Part shown: positions 15,901-27,277 of the stretch, one piece after another
Layout: every line of letters begins with the position of its first letter
How positions within the stretch are numbered: the stretch's first letter is position 1
Source: Ditylenchus dipsaci
Taxonomy: Eukaryota; Nematoda; Chromadorea; Rhabditida; Anguinidae
Assembly: GCA_004194705.1 (NCBI GenBank)
Contig: SADC01000790.1
Location: forward strand, 62,001 to 126,000
DNA length: 64,000 nt
Direction: 5' to 3'
Translations under genes and position numbers: made by a program
Notes under the pieces: model-generated
Told to the model about the DNA's origin: nothing
Databases searched by the model: none
The model's input: only the letters and a program-made list of their open reading frames with translations

Positions 15901-18900
15901 GCGAGTTGGTCGAAGCTCTGGGTAGACCTTGAATTTAATATTTTTAACCATAAAACCTAAATACGCCTTGGTATTTCATACTTCCTTGACGATCTTGAAG
16001 AGACGCTCGTACTGATCCTCACTCTAAGCCGAAATCAACGCGTGGATGATAGAAATGTGGACTCAGTTTATATGCTCCTCTCCTTCCTCACTTCGGACTC
16101 GCGACTCGCGCTCCGCCATGAGAATGTAGCACTGGAAGAGTAGGTGGATTAAAAATGAATAGCAATAAACCCATTAAGGTCTACCTCGGCAAACTTCCTC
16201 TTCCTGAATCCATTGCGATTTTGCAGGGTGCAGCGATCAAATGTTCCATCACCATCCACAGCTTGAACGCTAGCGAGAGTAGGCCGGATTCCCTGATCTC
16301 CCATCACGATGATTCTCTTGAAAGTATGCGGAGTTATTCGATTGCGACGCTAAAGTCTCTGAGTCTAAAACAAACCTTTAAGTCGTTGGCTCATAAGTCT
16401 TGAATAAGTCTCCATTGTGAAAGTTTCTGAGCTGCTCGGGGATCTCAAAGTGAATGTCTTCCGGTCTTGGAGGGAGGCCCAACGATCTCTTTCTCTTTTT
16501 CGCAAGCAACGCCGCCTGACCGTCCTTCGTGGGCAAATAGTTCTTCTGAGTGGTGGATAGATTTTCTGTGGTGCGGGCCACGGCTTGTAGAGGAGTCTGA
16601 AATCGAATTCAATTGAGGAATGTTAACTTCGTAAAATTAAATTCGACATACCAGCTCGTCGTGGGTCGTGATCATCATTGCCTGCTCATCTCTCAACTTG
16701 GCGTTGCCGGTTTTCCATGGTGTCGCTGGATGGTTATGGAACCCCACACGGTATCGGAGCCTCATTGTCCTCTTCACGATCCACAGCCTCAATTTGCACC
16801 CCTTCCTGTGGTCACATCGTCCATATAAATAGATCCCATCCACCGATTTCTTGCTAATAGTGAAGAGCGCTCCCCCGAAGATGGCCTGAAAGGGGGCGTG
16901 ATATTGATAAAAGAAAATTGGGGTATCAAAATTAACTAACCTTCATATTCACCCTCTCAGTGTCGACCCACTCCAGCGCGATGTCCTCGAAATGTTGCTT
17001 GCCCAGCTGGTTCTGGTCAATCCCTTCTGCCACCTGTTCCTCGCCGAAGTCGATTTCTTTCTCCTCAGACTCCTCGGACAGACTTGCAGACTCCTATTCT
17101 TCGTCGTCGATGTTGTCGTCTAGGTTCATCTTAGGCGTCTTTGGCTGATTGTGCTTCTAAATTGAGTGTGATGGAGATTTAATGAGATGAGGTGGAAAGA
17201 CGTTGAACAATGTGATGGCAGAGAGAATGACTGACAGAGACAAAACGATGTTTGGCATGCTATTAACCCCAACTAAAGGTTACCTTAACTTGTAACCCCA
17301 ACTAAAGAAGTTGCGCTTTTGCAAACGACCAATTCTGTAAACGGCCAGTTTTGTGACGACCGATTTTGTAAACGACCAATTCTGTAAACTGCCAGTTTTG
17401 TAAACGGCCAGTTTTGTAGCGACCAATCAGCCTGCACCCAAATCGACGGGTACGGAGATTTGCTTTCGCAAATCTTCCTCCTTATAAAATAGATAAAGTA
17501 AACAGAATTTGCCCTTATAGGGACTAGAACCAACCAATTTTTTGCTAAAAAGCACTTTCCCCGACGTTCCAGACCGAGCCATAGGCTCAGCTATCCAAAG
17601 CTTCAGCCAGACACTCCCAAAAAGCTCTGGCTCAGACGTAAACTCCTCGAGATTCACCCGGCTGAACTTCATGGGTCAGTGAACTATGTATACCTTACCT
17701 CCACCCAAAATGGCTGGTTTTGACGGTGAGCCTCAGCGCTTAGAGAATTAATACTCTTAGGATCCTAACCATCTTAAATACGCCTCAAAATAAACTTTTT
17801 TTATTTCTGACTTTTGCCCATTTAAAAATAATTTCCCATAGTGCAAAATCTGACTCAGAATGAGCACATGTGCATCCTGAGCCAGATTAATGGCCTTTTC
17901 ACAATTGTAAATGTAAGTGTAAATGTTTTTGGCATTATGAGCACCCCTTACATTTACACTTACATTTACCCCTTCACAATACGAATATAAATGTAGATGA
18001 AATTATATGCGAGTATTTTCAAAGAATACTAAAATGTCTTTATTAGTGACGAAGAGTTTAGCGCTAGTTATAAAAACTTAAAAAATTAGTATGTGGGTAA
18101 AAAAAAATTACTTTTGGAAACAGAAGTGAGGATAAGTCAAAAATTTTCATTTACATTTAAATTCGTATTGCGAAGGCGTAAGTGTAAATGTAAATGTTTT
18201 CGGTATTGTGAAGACACCTTACATTTACACTTGCACTTACAATTGTGATACAGCCATAAAAAAGGTTTATTTTGAGGCGTATTACATGTGGCACCCGTAT
18301 TTTCCCTTCACCTCGTAATACAGCCATTTTTTCTATTAAAATCTCCTTTCTGGTCCTTTTATGGCCAAATTGTTGCTTAAAAATGGTTTTTGAGCAGTCG
18401 CGAAAAAGTGGTTTTCGGGGTCGGTGGGGGTTGTGATGCGTTGGCGAGTTTTTTTTAGCATTGGCGAGTTATGGTGTTGGCGAGTATTTTGCGCTGGCGA
18501 GTTATGGCCTTGGTGAGTTGGTTGCATCCCAGATCTCAGAGAAAAAATATTTATATATAGTCCTGAAATGTTGAATTTCCATATTTAATTTTACTAATTT
18601 CTTTAGGATAATCATTTTTTTGTTGCAAAAAAAGATTAACCATTTCTTTATCAATTTAAGCGATGGGCCTGTACGCATGTGAAAGTGTGTTTCACTCAAG
18701 CTTTCAGCTGCTCTCCATGGAGCACAGATTAAGCTACACTTGGCGTGAAAACAGAGCTTTTTTCCTACTCCTCCACTGGCATCTTTTCAACCTGGCCCAG
18801 AGACGCTGCTTTTCTACAGCTCTGCAATTTGCAAAAATAATTTTTATGAAAGATCCAATAGATGACCCACTAGCCAGCCTTCTGATCATCGACTCACTGG

Positions 18901-21900
18901 CTTTGAAAGCCAAGGACTACCAGTTTTTAATTGGTTTCTACTCCGAATTCAAAGTTAGTTTGTTTTTTTTAATTTGCTGGTCGGATTTATAGAAATAAAT
19001 AAGATTTATTGAGAACTCACAAAAACAAAATTCGGCAAATTTTTCACTTTCAGAAAAATAGGTAACGAAACAGAAGACTTTTTTTTTCAGCTTTGGATTC
19101 CATTCAGATAGCCTTTCTATTCTATATGACTTCAGTAGTGGGTTCCATAGGCGTTTGCTGGTGGGCGATTGAATCCTCCTGGGTTGGCCCACGCGAGAAG
19201 GGGTTTCCAGGAGCGCCGCCACCACCTGAAGTTTGTTTTTCTTAAAAAATTGGAATTAGCTATTTTTCAAACTACTCAACCAAACTCAACCAAATAAAGA
19301 TTTTCAAACTGCTATAAGACTCACCGATGACTGAAGAAACCGGGGGAGGCATAGGCCCTCCAAATCCTTGTGGTGGTTGCTGTTGTGGGTTTTGAACGGG
19401 TGGAGGAGCCATTGGTTGAGAGGTGGGGACTTGGCCGTAACCAGCATGCTGGTACTGTTGTCCACCGTGGGGCGGTTGTTGGTACTGGGGCATGGGCGGA
19501 GTTGGTGCACCTCTGTTAGCTCCATAACCTCCACCACCACCCATTGGTGGCATGTTTTGTGGGACAGCAGGCTGTTGGGTCTGCTGTCCAGGGTAACCTC
19601 CATAGGCAGAGGGTACATTGACCTCCTTGTGAACTGATGGATGGATGGTGGGAGGGGCGGAGTAAGGGTCATTTCCTCCATTGCCCATGTTGTTGCCAGT
19701 CAAATAAGATGGCTGCTGAGCCTGCTGCTGACTAGGCTGGAAATTGTAGTCTTGGTTGACAGGAGGAGTGCAGGCACCCAACTGGCCACCACTTGGCTGG
19801 ATGGATGGAGGTCGTTGTTGACCATATTGGCCAGCGCTATAGGCCGTGGAAGACAAGCTGACCTCCTTGTGCACACTGTCGCCAGCCTCAGAGTGAGGTG
19901 GTTGGTGCTGTGGAGCCTGCTGATTGTAGTTCTGATAGTGGCTCTCCTGGTTGTTTGGTGGAGCCTCTTGCTGATTTGAAGTGGGTGGTGGTGCGGTAGG
20001 CCACTTCCAAAGTTTTGCTGTGGCTGCTGATAATATGAAGTTTTTGAAAGAAAGTTATTTGAAATTTAATCGCTTACCTCCTTCTGCGGTTGCTCCGAAT
20101 AGCCTTGAGAAGTGGGTGGAGCTGGAGTACCCATTTGACCCATGGATGGCAGTTGCCGCTGGGGAGTGGCTGAGTGCTGGTGCTCTGCCTAAAGAATAGG
20201 GAGCTCTAAGTTGAGAAAAGTAAAGTTTTTCAAATTTTCAAAAGCAGTGGAGTTTAATCTAGTACATTTCGGTCTAGTACCTTAGGTACCCATAGAATCT
20301 TAGGTTTCGTAATGTAGTGGTAAAACGCCGGGTGTGTTACCTTTTCGGGGTCAGGTTCAAATCCATCTAGCGACGGCAGTTTTTATTTTTTGTTTTTGTC
20401 TGTTTTAAGCCAAAATTCAACAAGAAGCACGGTTTTTATCTGACTTTTCTTCACATATTAAGAACAGACCTCCTCCTTGACCGAGTTGCGAGTAGAAGCA
20501 GCCAGAGAGTCAGTGGTAGTCAGCGGCGACAATTGGCGACACACAGAATCACCCTGCGAGTTGGACACTTCCACGTACAAAGATGGCTCGTGCTGCAACG
20601 CAAACACCACATCATCATCGTTGGCCAGGGTGATCCAGTCACCTTCTAAAAATTTAGATATTCCTTTTACACACAAAAAATATCGCAAACACACCACTGT
20701 CACGGTACTTGAGACCAATGGAATCCGAAGATTTGATTTGGAAGACCCGCTGCATCATCAAGACCAAGTCGTTGAAATTGAGGTCTTGGGTGTGGTGGAG
20801 CTGCGACTTGCGAATGTCCGTGCCATACTTCGCCTTCAGCACTGTAGACTCGATGCCATTGCTATTATTAACCATTGCTGCTTTGGGGTCGTTTGCCTGA
20901 AAAAGAAGTGGGTTTTAGTGCGAATGTAACATGACAATCCAAATATATTTTTATTTTAACTTTTGTTGGTATAGGCATGTTTTTGTCCCGTTGAAAAGCG
21001 TATATTCTCTATTAATCCCCATCGGGGATTATTTTTAACCCTTTAGAAATCGGAAAAATTTGTGGTCGATTTTGAGATTTTTGCGCAGTCGACCAAGATC
21101 TAAAAAGTGGAATCAGGAGACCTCGTGCTAATTAAGAAAACTCAAAAAATAGCTTTGTGAAATGTTTTCTCTAGACTGAGATATGAGGTCCGTGGGCGGG
21201 GATTATTAGAGAGTGGGGGATTAATAGAGAATAGACGGTATACAGTCGAAGCTCGATTTAACATACACCTGTCACTCGGTCCCCAAGGTGTATGTTAAAT
21301 CGAGGTTTGACTGTATTAGGTGATTCTGACTCAGAAGGAGATCCACTGAATTAACTGTAAAATTTCTCATATATTAGAAGAGAACATTCACAGATAATTC
21401 GGTGGGTCTCGAAAATGATCGAAAATAGTCGACAGTAATAAAATGCCCCTGCCCCAAAAGTCAGAAATAAAAAAAGTTATTTTAGCTTTATATGTTGTCC
21501 AAAATAAGCCTGGATCTCCTGTTGTTTTTTTTGCTTAAAAATGCCTTGGTCACCCTTGCTGAATTAAAACAAACAGGGAGGACTAAGGAAATTTGGGACA
21601 GCATATATGCATTAGACCGAAAAAGTGTATGCACTAGTCAGGAATAGTAACACAAGCAAGAAATATAGGTGAATAAACAGAGTAATGACTCAATTAGAAT
21701 GATGTAGAAATAAAAATCGCGCAACTTCCAACAAGACAAAATAGGGGAATGATGAATGGAGGAAAAACCTCCGACTCTGGTTACACCAGTCAACAAATGC
21801 TAGTTGTCTTTTCCGCAACTATTGATTTTTGGGGTGGGGAAGCAAAGGAAAGATTAGATAGACACAAGCAAGCAGATAAGTGAAGACAGTCAGAGATAGT

Positions 21901-24900
21901 AGACCGAAAACCAATGGTACAGAGGTGTTTTTGCACAAGTAAAGCGTGTGATTTTAAGCAAGAAATAATGATTAGAAATGGATGCAGGTGAATATGAGAG
22001 GATAGTAAAAATGCCTGCTAAAAGTAGAAGGATGAGAACCTTTTTCATTCTAGAAAATTATTGAAGTGAAAGACATTGAAAAAAACCCTGCAAATCATTT
22101 AACTCACTTTCTGAATTAAAAAAGTGACGTAATATGAAAAAAAAATACTAAAAAACGTAAAATCCCGAAAATTGATTTTTAGAAGGTGTCAAAAAAGTCA
22201 TACCTTATATTACTGCTAGATAATAATCAAACGATATTACATTGAAGCTTTAAAAAAATGGGCAATCCTTTTTCTGCCGCAAATCTGCTTTTGTCCCAAA
22301 TATACCACTTTAAGTCTATAACTCATTTTCTTAGTCAAATTTGGAGTATTTTTGGGTTTTCCGCAAAATTTCATTCAAAAGCATAGTGACTGCGACGTCC
22401 TTCGGGCCCGTCCCGTCCTCGTCCGGACGGCCGCCGTCCGACAAAAATAATGTGGACGGCTAGCCGAAGGCCGAAGAATTTTTTTTTTAAAAGGACGGCC
22501 GCCGGACTGCCGGTAAATTGTTTTTTTCGAAAAGACGGCCGGTCGTGAAAAGCCAGGACGAAACGGTGGACTGCCGGTAAAAGAAATAAAGACGGCCGGC
22601 AGATCGGACGGCGGAAAAATTGTGACGGCAAACTGATAGTAGTATATCGCAATAACAATTTTGACAACATCCATCTTCTAATGTGAATTTTTATTGAACA
22701 AGACGAGGCTTAACTGTAAAACTGGCGAAAATAAGAAAATAAAGACATACAGAATTGAGATCTTGTAATAGAGTTTAGAAAATAGGTCGTTTCTTACCAG
22801 ACAATTCAGCCAGATACTCTCGCACGGCTTGTCTTGCTTTGTATTTTTCGAAAAAGATACTTTGGATGGCCGGTGGACGGCCGGCGAAAAAAATTCACTT
22901 TGGACGGCCGGTAGACTGCTGGGGCTTAATTTCAGAGGACGGCAAAATCATAGAAGGTCAGCCGAGGGCCGGCAAAAAAGTTTTTTCAAAGGACGGCTGG
23001 CCAAACGCAAAAAAAAGGACGGCCGGTCGTACGGCCGGCAAAAAAACGCCAAGACGGCGGACGGGACGCCGTCCAATTTTCGCTTATTGCGGTCACTATG
23101 TTCAAAAGTAAAATGATACATTTTTGCGCTTTTTCAAAAGCCTCGAACTAACAAATAAGAAAACACAGAAAAAATTAAAAACTTCAGGAGCAAAAAAATT
23201 TGGACATGCTTCCCAATTTCTTGTACTCCACCGCATTGGCCCATTATTTCTTGTCTTTGTCGAGTGATAATGACAAGCACCACACTGATTTGGCTGAGCA
23301 GTTTCTGGAGTCGGCCCTTTGCCGCTTTCCTTTTTTGCTGGGTCAAATTCTAGACAAACTGAGCATTCAGCCAGACAGTAAGATAGACAACAACTACTAC
23401 CTCAACACACTCGCCTTTAATCGGTCAGTTAACCTTGATTTGCTAGCACAAAAACCAATCCGCAATAATTTTAGGGAGACTGAGGGTATAAAGATGATCA
23501 CCAACATCTTCTTGCACCACTCATTGGAGCTGTGGAGACTGCCAAATGTGCTATCATGGCTGGAGGGAACAACTCATAAATTCTCCCAAGACTGTCTCAC
23601 GCTCTAAAGCCTCATTTGGATGAATGGAGCAAAAAGTATGTGTTTGCTCAAAACACCACATTATAAGCAACTTTTTGTCGAGATTCGCACATTCGAACCT
23701 CTCTAAATCGAACACCTCAAGGGATCGCGCTCAGGATATCGGTTTCAAGAAGCGTCAGTTTATCAAGATTTTTTCATAAAAAAATTTCAATTACAAATGT
23801 GGTTGTTACTTTTTTAATACGTTTCTATTCGACACCATTAAAACAAATCGATAACTGGACATTTTTTATGTGGTTTTTGGCCAAATTTGTGGTAGAAGAA
23901 GTTCTTCTGTCAACTTGACTTTAGGGGGAGTGGGTGACAGGAAAAAAAATCAGATTTACGATAAAAAGTGCCAGAACTTCTATTCACCCAAAATAAAAAA
24001 AGACCCAAACAACTATTTTTGAATTTTGAAATTTCAGCATTTTGTTTTTTAGTATTCTCAAAGGGTTATATTTAAAATTGGCCGTAGATTTTTGAATTTT
24101 GGCCATAGATGTTTTTTTTGCACTTCTTTCTACATTTTTGTAATAATTTTTCACAATTTTTCAAAAATTTTTATATCATTAAGTAGCCCTGAATCTTGGC
24201 TTAGGCTTACAAGCTATCAAGCTTTGCTAAATGTGGTCAGAAATGTAGAAAGTTCATTGTTTTGAAAAATAATTTTTTTCTTAAAATTGTTTTTTTTAAC
24301 ATTTAAACATCTAACTTTCTGACCACAATTAGCAAAGTTTGATAGCTCATAAGAAAGATAAGATGTAGGGCTACATAATGATGAAAAACATTTTTGTACC
24401 GTTTTGTAGCTGAGGTATTTCTCTATCAATTCAGTGGTCAAAGAGCCCACTTAAAGTCCATACTGTTTTTTTCGTTCTTTCTAGGACTTAAAACGCTGAA
24501 TTAAGTCGATCCCCGCCGATATAGAGGTTGATAAATTATAAAGTGATTACCGGTTAAAAATAATTTTTGACAAAATCACGCCAAGTGTGACTATAAAATC
24601 ACACTTTTGGTGTCAAATTGTGATTTTGGTGTGGAATTGTCGCATTTGAATTCTGGCGAGATATTTGACCACTGAATCGTTAGAGAAATACCTCAGCTAC
24701 AAAAAGGTACAAAAATATCCGAAATACGAAAACCAAATATATGAGAAAAGGGTGAATGAAGTTAGTGTGACCCAAGTGTGAAAGTGGGATTTTTGAAAAC
24801 ACTGTTAAAAATCAATAAGCACTGGATAAAATGGTATTTTTGACTACAAATTACGAATTTGTACTTTTTTTGGAAAAATGTACTTTTTCGAAATTTTGAG

Positions 24901-26780
24901 TTTGTTCTTCTGATATAATCTAAAAACACGGTTTTTGCTTGGTTTAACCTTTGATTTTGGTCCTGGTTCGTGAATGGCTTCTGGGTAGCAAGGCCGAACC
25001 ACCGGTACATTACAAAATTTGTCGGCGCCATAATTTGCCCGGACCGAAATTTGCCCGCGGCCAAAATTTTCCCGGCCATAATTGGCTAAAGTATGGTATA
25101 CCACATGTTCCCAAAACTGGGGTTTGACCACATATTCACCCTTTTCTCATATATTTGGTTTTCGTATTTCGGATATTTTTGTACCTTTTTGTAGCTGAGG
25201 TATTTCTCTAACGATTCACTGGTCAAATATCTCGCCAGAATTCAAATGCGACAATTCCACACCAAAATCACAATTTGACACCAAAAGTGTGATTTTATAG
25301 TCACACTTGGCGTGATTTTGTCAAAAATTATTTTTAACCGGTAATCACTTTATAATTTATCAACCTCTATATCGGGCGGGGATCGACTTAATTCAGCGTT
25401 TTAAGTCCTAGAAAGAACGAAAAAACAGTATGGACTTTAAGTGGACTCTTTGACCACTGAATTGATAAAGAAATACCTCAGCTACAAAACGGTACAAAAA
25501 TGTCCAAAATACGAAATATATGAGAAAAGGGTAGGTGAAGTTAGTGTGACCCAAAGTGTGAGGTGGGATTTTCGAAAACACTGATTTTTAAACACCGAAA
25601 AAAAGATTTTGACAGAAAACCTTAGAATTATAAAATATTTTTTGGTCCTAAAAAAAGTACAAATCTTTTTAAAAAGTACATTCGGATGCCCTGCATTATA
25701 TACTAAAAAGTTCACCAGCGATTCTGAATACGCGGTCCTGAAATATCCGGGGTAAAATGGGTGAAACGTGTTTTAAAAGTAATCTCAATAATTTTTCACA
25801 AAGTTTTTTACCCTTTTGATAAGTAGTTTAAAGTAGTTTTCTGATGCAAAGAATCTGAGGTACGCTTCGTTTGAAGGTCTTCTTTGAAAATACTAGTCAA
25901 CTAGGAAATGGACTATTTTGCGGGGGTGTATACCCTGAAAATCTCATATTTCTTCGTTGACCTGCTTTCAGCAATCTTCATTTTTTTACTAGTGTATGCT
26001 AGTACGAAAAGAGGGCTATCCTTTACAAAAAAGACCTGCTTAATTGATTTATAAAAGTGATGGTAATAAATCCTAAGAAATATCAACGGTATACACCCTG
26101 ACCCTCATTCATCGAATACGGCCCACTGTCTTATAAAAAGGTAAATAAATTTCAGAAGACGTCGTATCTTTGTTGGAATGCCACAAAACCTAATCCGCCA
26201 TGCAGTTTTACATTCCATCCAACATGAGTCTAGTGCCAGCAACTCTATCGCAGACCCTTGCCCACCTCCATCAGATGATACACAAGCAGACTATGACCCG
26301 ATTGATTTGAACCAAATGGCTGGACCGGCTTCCACACGCAATGTGTCTTCTAGTGTGGTCATGGAGTTCATGAGGAGCTTGCTCCCACCCGAATATCAGG
26401 CAATTTTTACAAAAAAAAAAATAAGAATCTAAATTTCAAAAGCTAGTCTAAAACAATTTTAGCCGCAATTGGATACTGTCGGAGGTACTTTGCGAGATCG
26501 GTTCGATGATTTAGCTGGCAGATTCATGGATACATTCCGTTCACAGGAGGAAGAGTCACCGACCCATGCTTTGCTCCCTGATACGAGCAATGAAGAAAAT
26601 TTGGCTGGTTCTTCTTTAGAGCCCATAAGAGCAGAACAAGACTCCGTAGAAGACGGTCCTAATACTTCCAATATGATGGTTGCTAGTCAAAACGAAGAGG
26701 AAGGGCAAAACAAATCATCGGAACAAACAGAGGAAGAAAAAAATGAGCCAAAAGATTCAGCTGCAAAAAAATCAGATTAA
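9949..26780 (+). CDS. TCF25: TCF25/NULP1-like protein (ribosome quality control Rqc1 family)
   Basis: Family member of the RQC complex that works with the Ltn1/listerin E3 ligase on stalled 60S subunits. Exons: 9949-10258, 10307-10540, 10595-10725, 10781-10883, 18661-18953, 23188-23635, 26156-26399, 26463-26780, about 693 residues; human TCF25 has 676. N-terminus [17 protein letters not shown], then an acidic Ser-rich stretch and a Lys-rich basic tract. Middle region: [89 protein letters not shown]-terminus: [29 protein letters not shown], then an acidic tail. One base is missing in the CCC run near 23586. The seventh intron (26400-26462) is GC-AG. The intron at 10884-18660 holds nested transposons and the one at 18954-23187 holds the antisense TFG gene. 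Confidence 0.9.
10930..13650. repeat. Dispersed repeat in TCF25 intron, interrupted by a foldback element
   Basis: The segments 11150-11609 and 12737-13060 match the segments 39363-39832 and 39833-40170 almost base for base. The copy here is split by the element at 11610-12736. The outer part carries words around GACCACAAAGTGGTCATG in both orientations (10975, 13017, 13575). Near 13086-13285 is one arm of the CAGTC...TCCGACACTTTTTT MITE family that is complete at 42559-42988. Confidence 0.8.
11610..12736. mobile_element. TA-flanked 1.1-kb foldback element (CAGTTGCGGACAAT ends)
   Basis: A 1127-bp palindrome beginning CAGTTGCGGACAAT, ending ATTGTCCGCAACTG, and flanked by TA. The host repeat is present without it at 39831, where the sequence reads GGAGTGG-TA-TAAACACC; here the element sits between two TA copies. 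This shows insertion directly. Ends and TA duplication fit a Tc1/mariner/pogo-type non-autonomous element. The open frames in it are mirror copies and do not look coding. Confidence 0.9.
15541..17438. mobile_element. MULE-like transposon, nested
   Basis: An 1898-bp element with terminal inverted repeats beginning GGTGCAGGCTGATTGGTCGC. It is flanked by the 10-bp duplication CAAATCGACG (15531-15540 and 17439-17448). Subterminal arms are arrays of TTTACAGAATTGGTCG / AAACTGGCCG units in opposite orientation: 15560-15650 on the left, 17325-17420 on the right. It contains a broken minus-strand ORF with a FLYWCH-like finger and transposase remnants. It lies inside the larger transposon in the TCF25 intron. 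Confidence 0.85.
15840..17150 (-). pseudogene. Degenerate MULE-type transposase with FLYWCH-like zinc finger
   Basis: On the minus strand an acidic start ([11 protein letters not shown] at about 17130, then an in-frame stop) leads through an intron at about 16885-16940 into [21 protein letters not shown] and [13 protein letters not shown]. That is a C2H2-like FLYWCH pattern with C..C and H.H, typical of animal MULE proteins. It continues as [20 protein letters not shown] and [18 protein letters not shown] (to about 16380). It ends in fragments reading [29 protein letters not shown] and [12 protein letters not shown], which recall the catalytic-domain pattern of MULE transposases. Frame changes and stops show that it is dead. 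Family placement is from motif memory only. Confidence 0.6.
17891..18256. mobile_element. PIF/Harbinger-like MITE (TAA-flanked)
   Basis: A 366-bp element with ends TGGCCTTTTCACAATTGTAA and TTACAATTGTGATACAGCCA, each next to TAA (17888-17890, 18257-18259). The arms are built of GTAAATGTAAGTGTAAATG words in both orientations. A close relative lies at 61078-61471. TWA duplications are known for PIF/Harbinger. A second pair of arms (CGCCTCAAAATAAA, about 17776 and 18283) encloses it. Confidence 0.65.
19132..20875 (-). CDS. TFG: TFG homologue (PB1 domain plus Gln/Pro-rich tail), nested in a TCF25 intron
   Basis: TFG organises COPII carriers at ER exit sites. Minus-strand exons: 20875-20695, 20645-20470, 20188-20078, 20026-19325, 19225-19132. 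The PB1 domain starts near residue 10: [51 protein letters not shown] (the acidic OPCA-type loop) and [13 protein letters not shown]. It is followed by a Gln/Pro/Tyr/Gly-rich tail ([34 protein letters not shown]) with two HKEV-S/N repeats. Two frame breaks, one near the start of exon 4 (about 20010) and one in the GGG run near 19190, each need one added base; the last gives a [14 protein letters not shown] ending. An upstream AG at about 20900 suggests a 5' UTR exon. Transcription opposes the host gene. Confidence 0.8.
21243..21313. mobile_element. pogo/Tigger-like MITE
   Basis: A 71-bp palindrome starting CAGTCGAAGCTCGATTTAAC, ending CGAGGTTTGACTG, with TA on both sides. The loop is TCGGTCCCCAAGG, a word shared by other members of this set. 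It lies in the TCF25 intron upstream of the TFG gene. Confidence 0.8.
21320..22373. other. TCF25 intron stretch without recognised feature
   Basis: AT-rich non-coding sequence between the short MITE and the GC-rich element. I see no long inverted repeat, tandem array or credible coding frame here. Confidence 0.5.
22382..23100. mobile_element. GC-rich foldback element with GGACGGCCGG arrays, 8-bp duplication
   Basis: A 719-bp element beginning CATAGTGACTGC, ending GCGGTCACTATG, and flanked by the 8-bp duplication TTCAAAAG (22374-22381 and 23101-23108). The arms (22395-22625, 22855-23085) are made of spaced GGACGGCCGG / ACGGCCGGC words in opposite orientation around an AT-rich core. The base composition is strikingly unlike the surroundings. 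The 8-bp duplication fits hAT. The long frames across it are low-complexity read-through. Confidence 0.8.
24200..25520. repeat. 1.1-kb foldback in TCF25 intron
   Basis: Arms beginning with TACCGTTTTGTAGCTGAGGT near 24397 are mirrored at about 25490. They include GCTGAATTAAGTCGATCCCCGCC and a CACACTTGGCGTGATTTTG segment. A smaller hairpin lies at 24214-24350 (CTGACCACA..TGTGGTCAG). No terminal duplication was found. The rest of the intron to 26155 shows nothing recognisable. Confidence 0.7.
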
Positions 26781-27119
26781 ACTTTGTTGGTCACTGGAAA
26801 ATTCGTGTTGAATCTTTTTTACTATCTGATAATAATTTCGGTTTTTTCGGGAAAAAGTATTGTTTGAGAACGTGACCAATTTGAAGCTCAAAATTTCTCT
26901 TTTGTCTATTCTTTGTGATAGTTGCTGGTTGAGCAAAAAAGTTTGTTCTTGGACATATTTTTTGTACCAGATGAATTTAGAGCGAGGAGAAGATTTCGGC
27001 GATTCAATTTACGGCATTTCCAAATAGCTTACATGTCCCAGATTTCGGCTTTTTTAAAAGCAAGCGATAAATCTGATGTTGATGACCTATACCTAAAAAA
27101 GAAAAGTATATCAAGGTTA

Positions 27120-27277
27120 CAGTCGAGCTCTAATATAAGGGCACCTTTGGCCGGTCTCCAGGATGGCCTAATATGGGAGATTTGACTGCACAGTGGAACC
27201 TCGTTATAACATACCCCTTGATATAAGATACTCCTAGGATCGGTCCCGAGGGAGTATGTTACAACGAGGTTTGACTG
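27120..27277. mobile_element. Two adjacent pogo/Tigger-like MITEs
   Basis: The first copy, about 27120-27188, runs from CAGTCGAGCTC to GAGATTTGACTG. The second, 27191-27277, starts CAGTGGAACCTCGTTATAAC, ends ACGAGGTTTGACTG and is followed by TA; the sites between them read CA. They are separate insertions placed end to end just downstream of TCF25. Confidence 0.7.

Larger units (their letters stand above)
14401..17672 (-). pseudogene. Decayed ORF of the outer transposon, interrupted by nested insertion
   Basis: Minus-strand coding remnant inside the outer element. It starts at an ATG at 17672 ([19 protein letters not shown]) and is interrupted by the insert at 15541-17438. It resumes at 15540 with several in-frame TGA codons and one TAG before [17 protein letters not shown] (15299). 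Further pieces in shifted frames continue to 14401. An acidic SDAEGD segment near 15150 and Ser/Pro-rich stretches are visible. I do not recognise the family. Multiple stops and frame changes show that it is inactive as read. Confidence 0.45.
14068..18530. mobile_element. Large foldback DNA transposon with tandem-array ends, host of a nested MULE
   Basis: The left end GGGACGCAACCTACTCGCCA and right end GGTGAGTTGGTTGCATCCC are inverted copies. Outside both is AGATCTC (14061-14067 and 18531-18537), a 7-bp duplication. Both arms are arrays of ACTCGCCAAC-like units: about 14085-14230 on the left, and the inverse (GTTGGCGAGT) at about 18425-18515. It totals 4463 bp, of which about 1.9 kb is the nested element. 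Long arms made of repeats with 7-9 bp duplications recall Foldback/Galileo-type elements; that comparison is inference. Confidence 0.75.

Noticed and set aside
20300..20376. tRNA-like sequence with GGTTCAAATCC
   Set aside because: A plausible B box, but no paired acceptor or T stem; not enough for a tRNA call.
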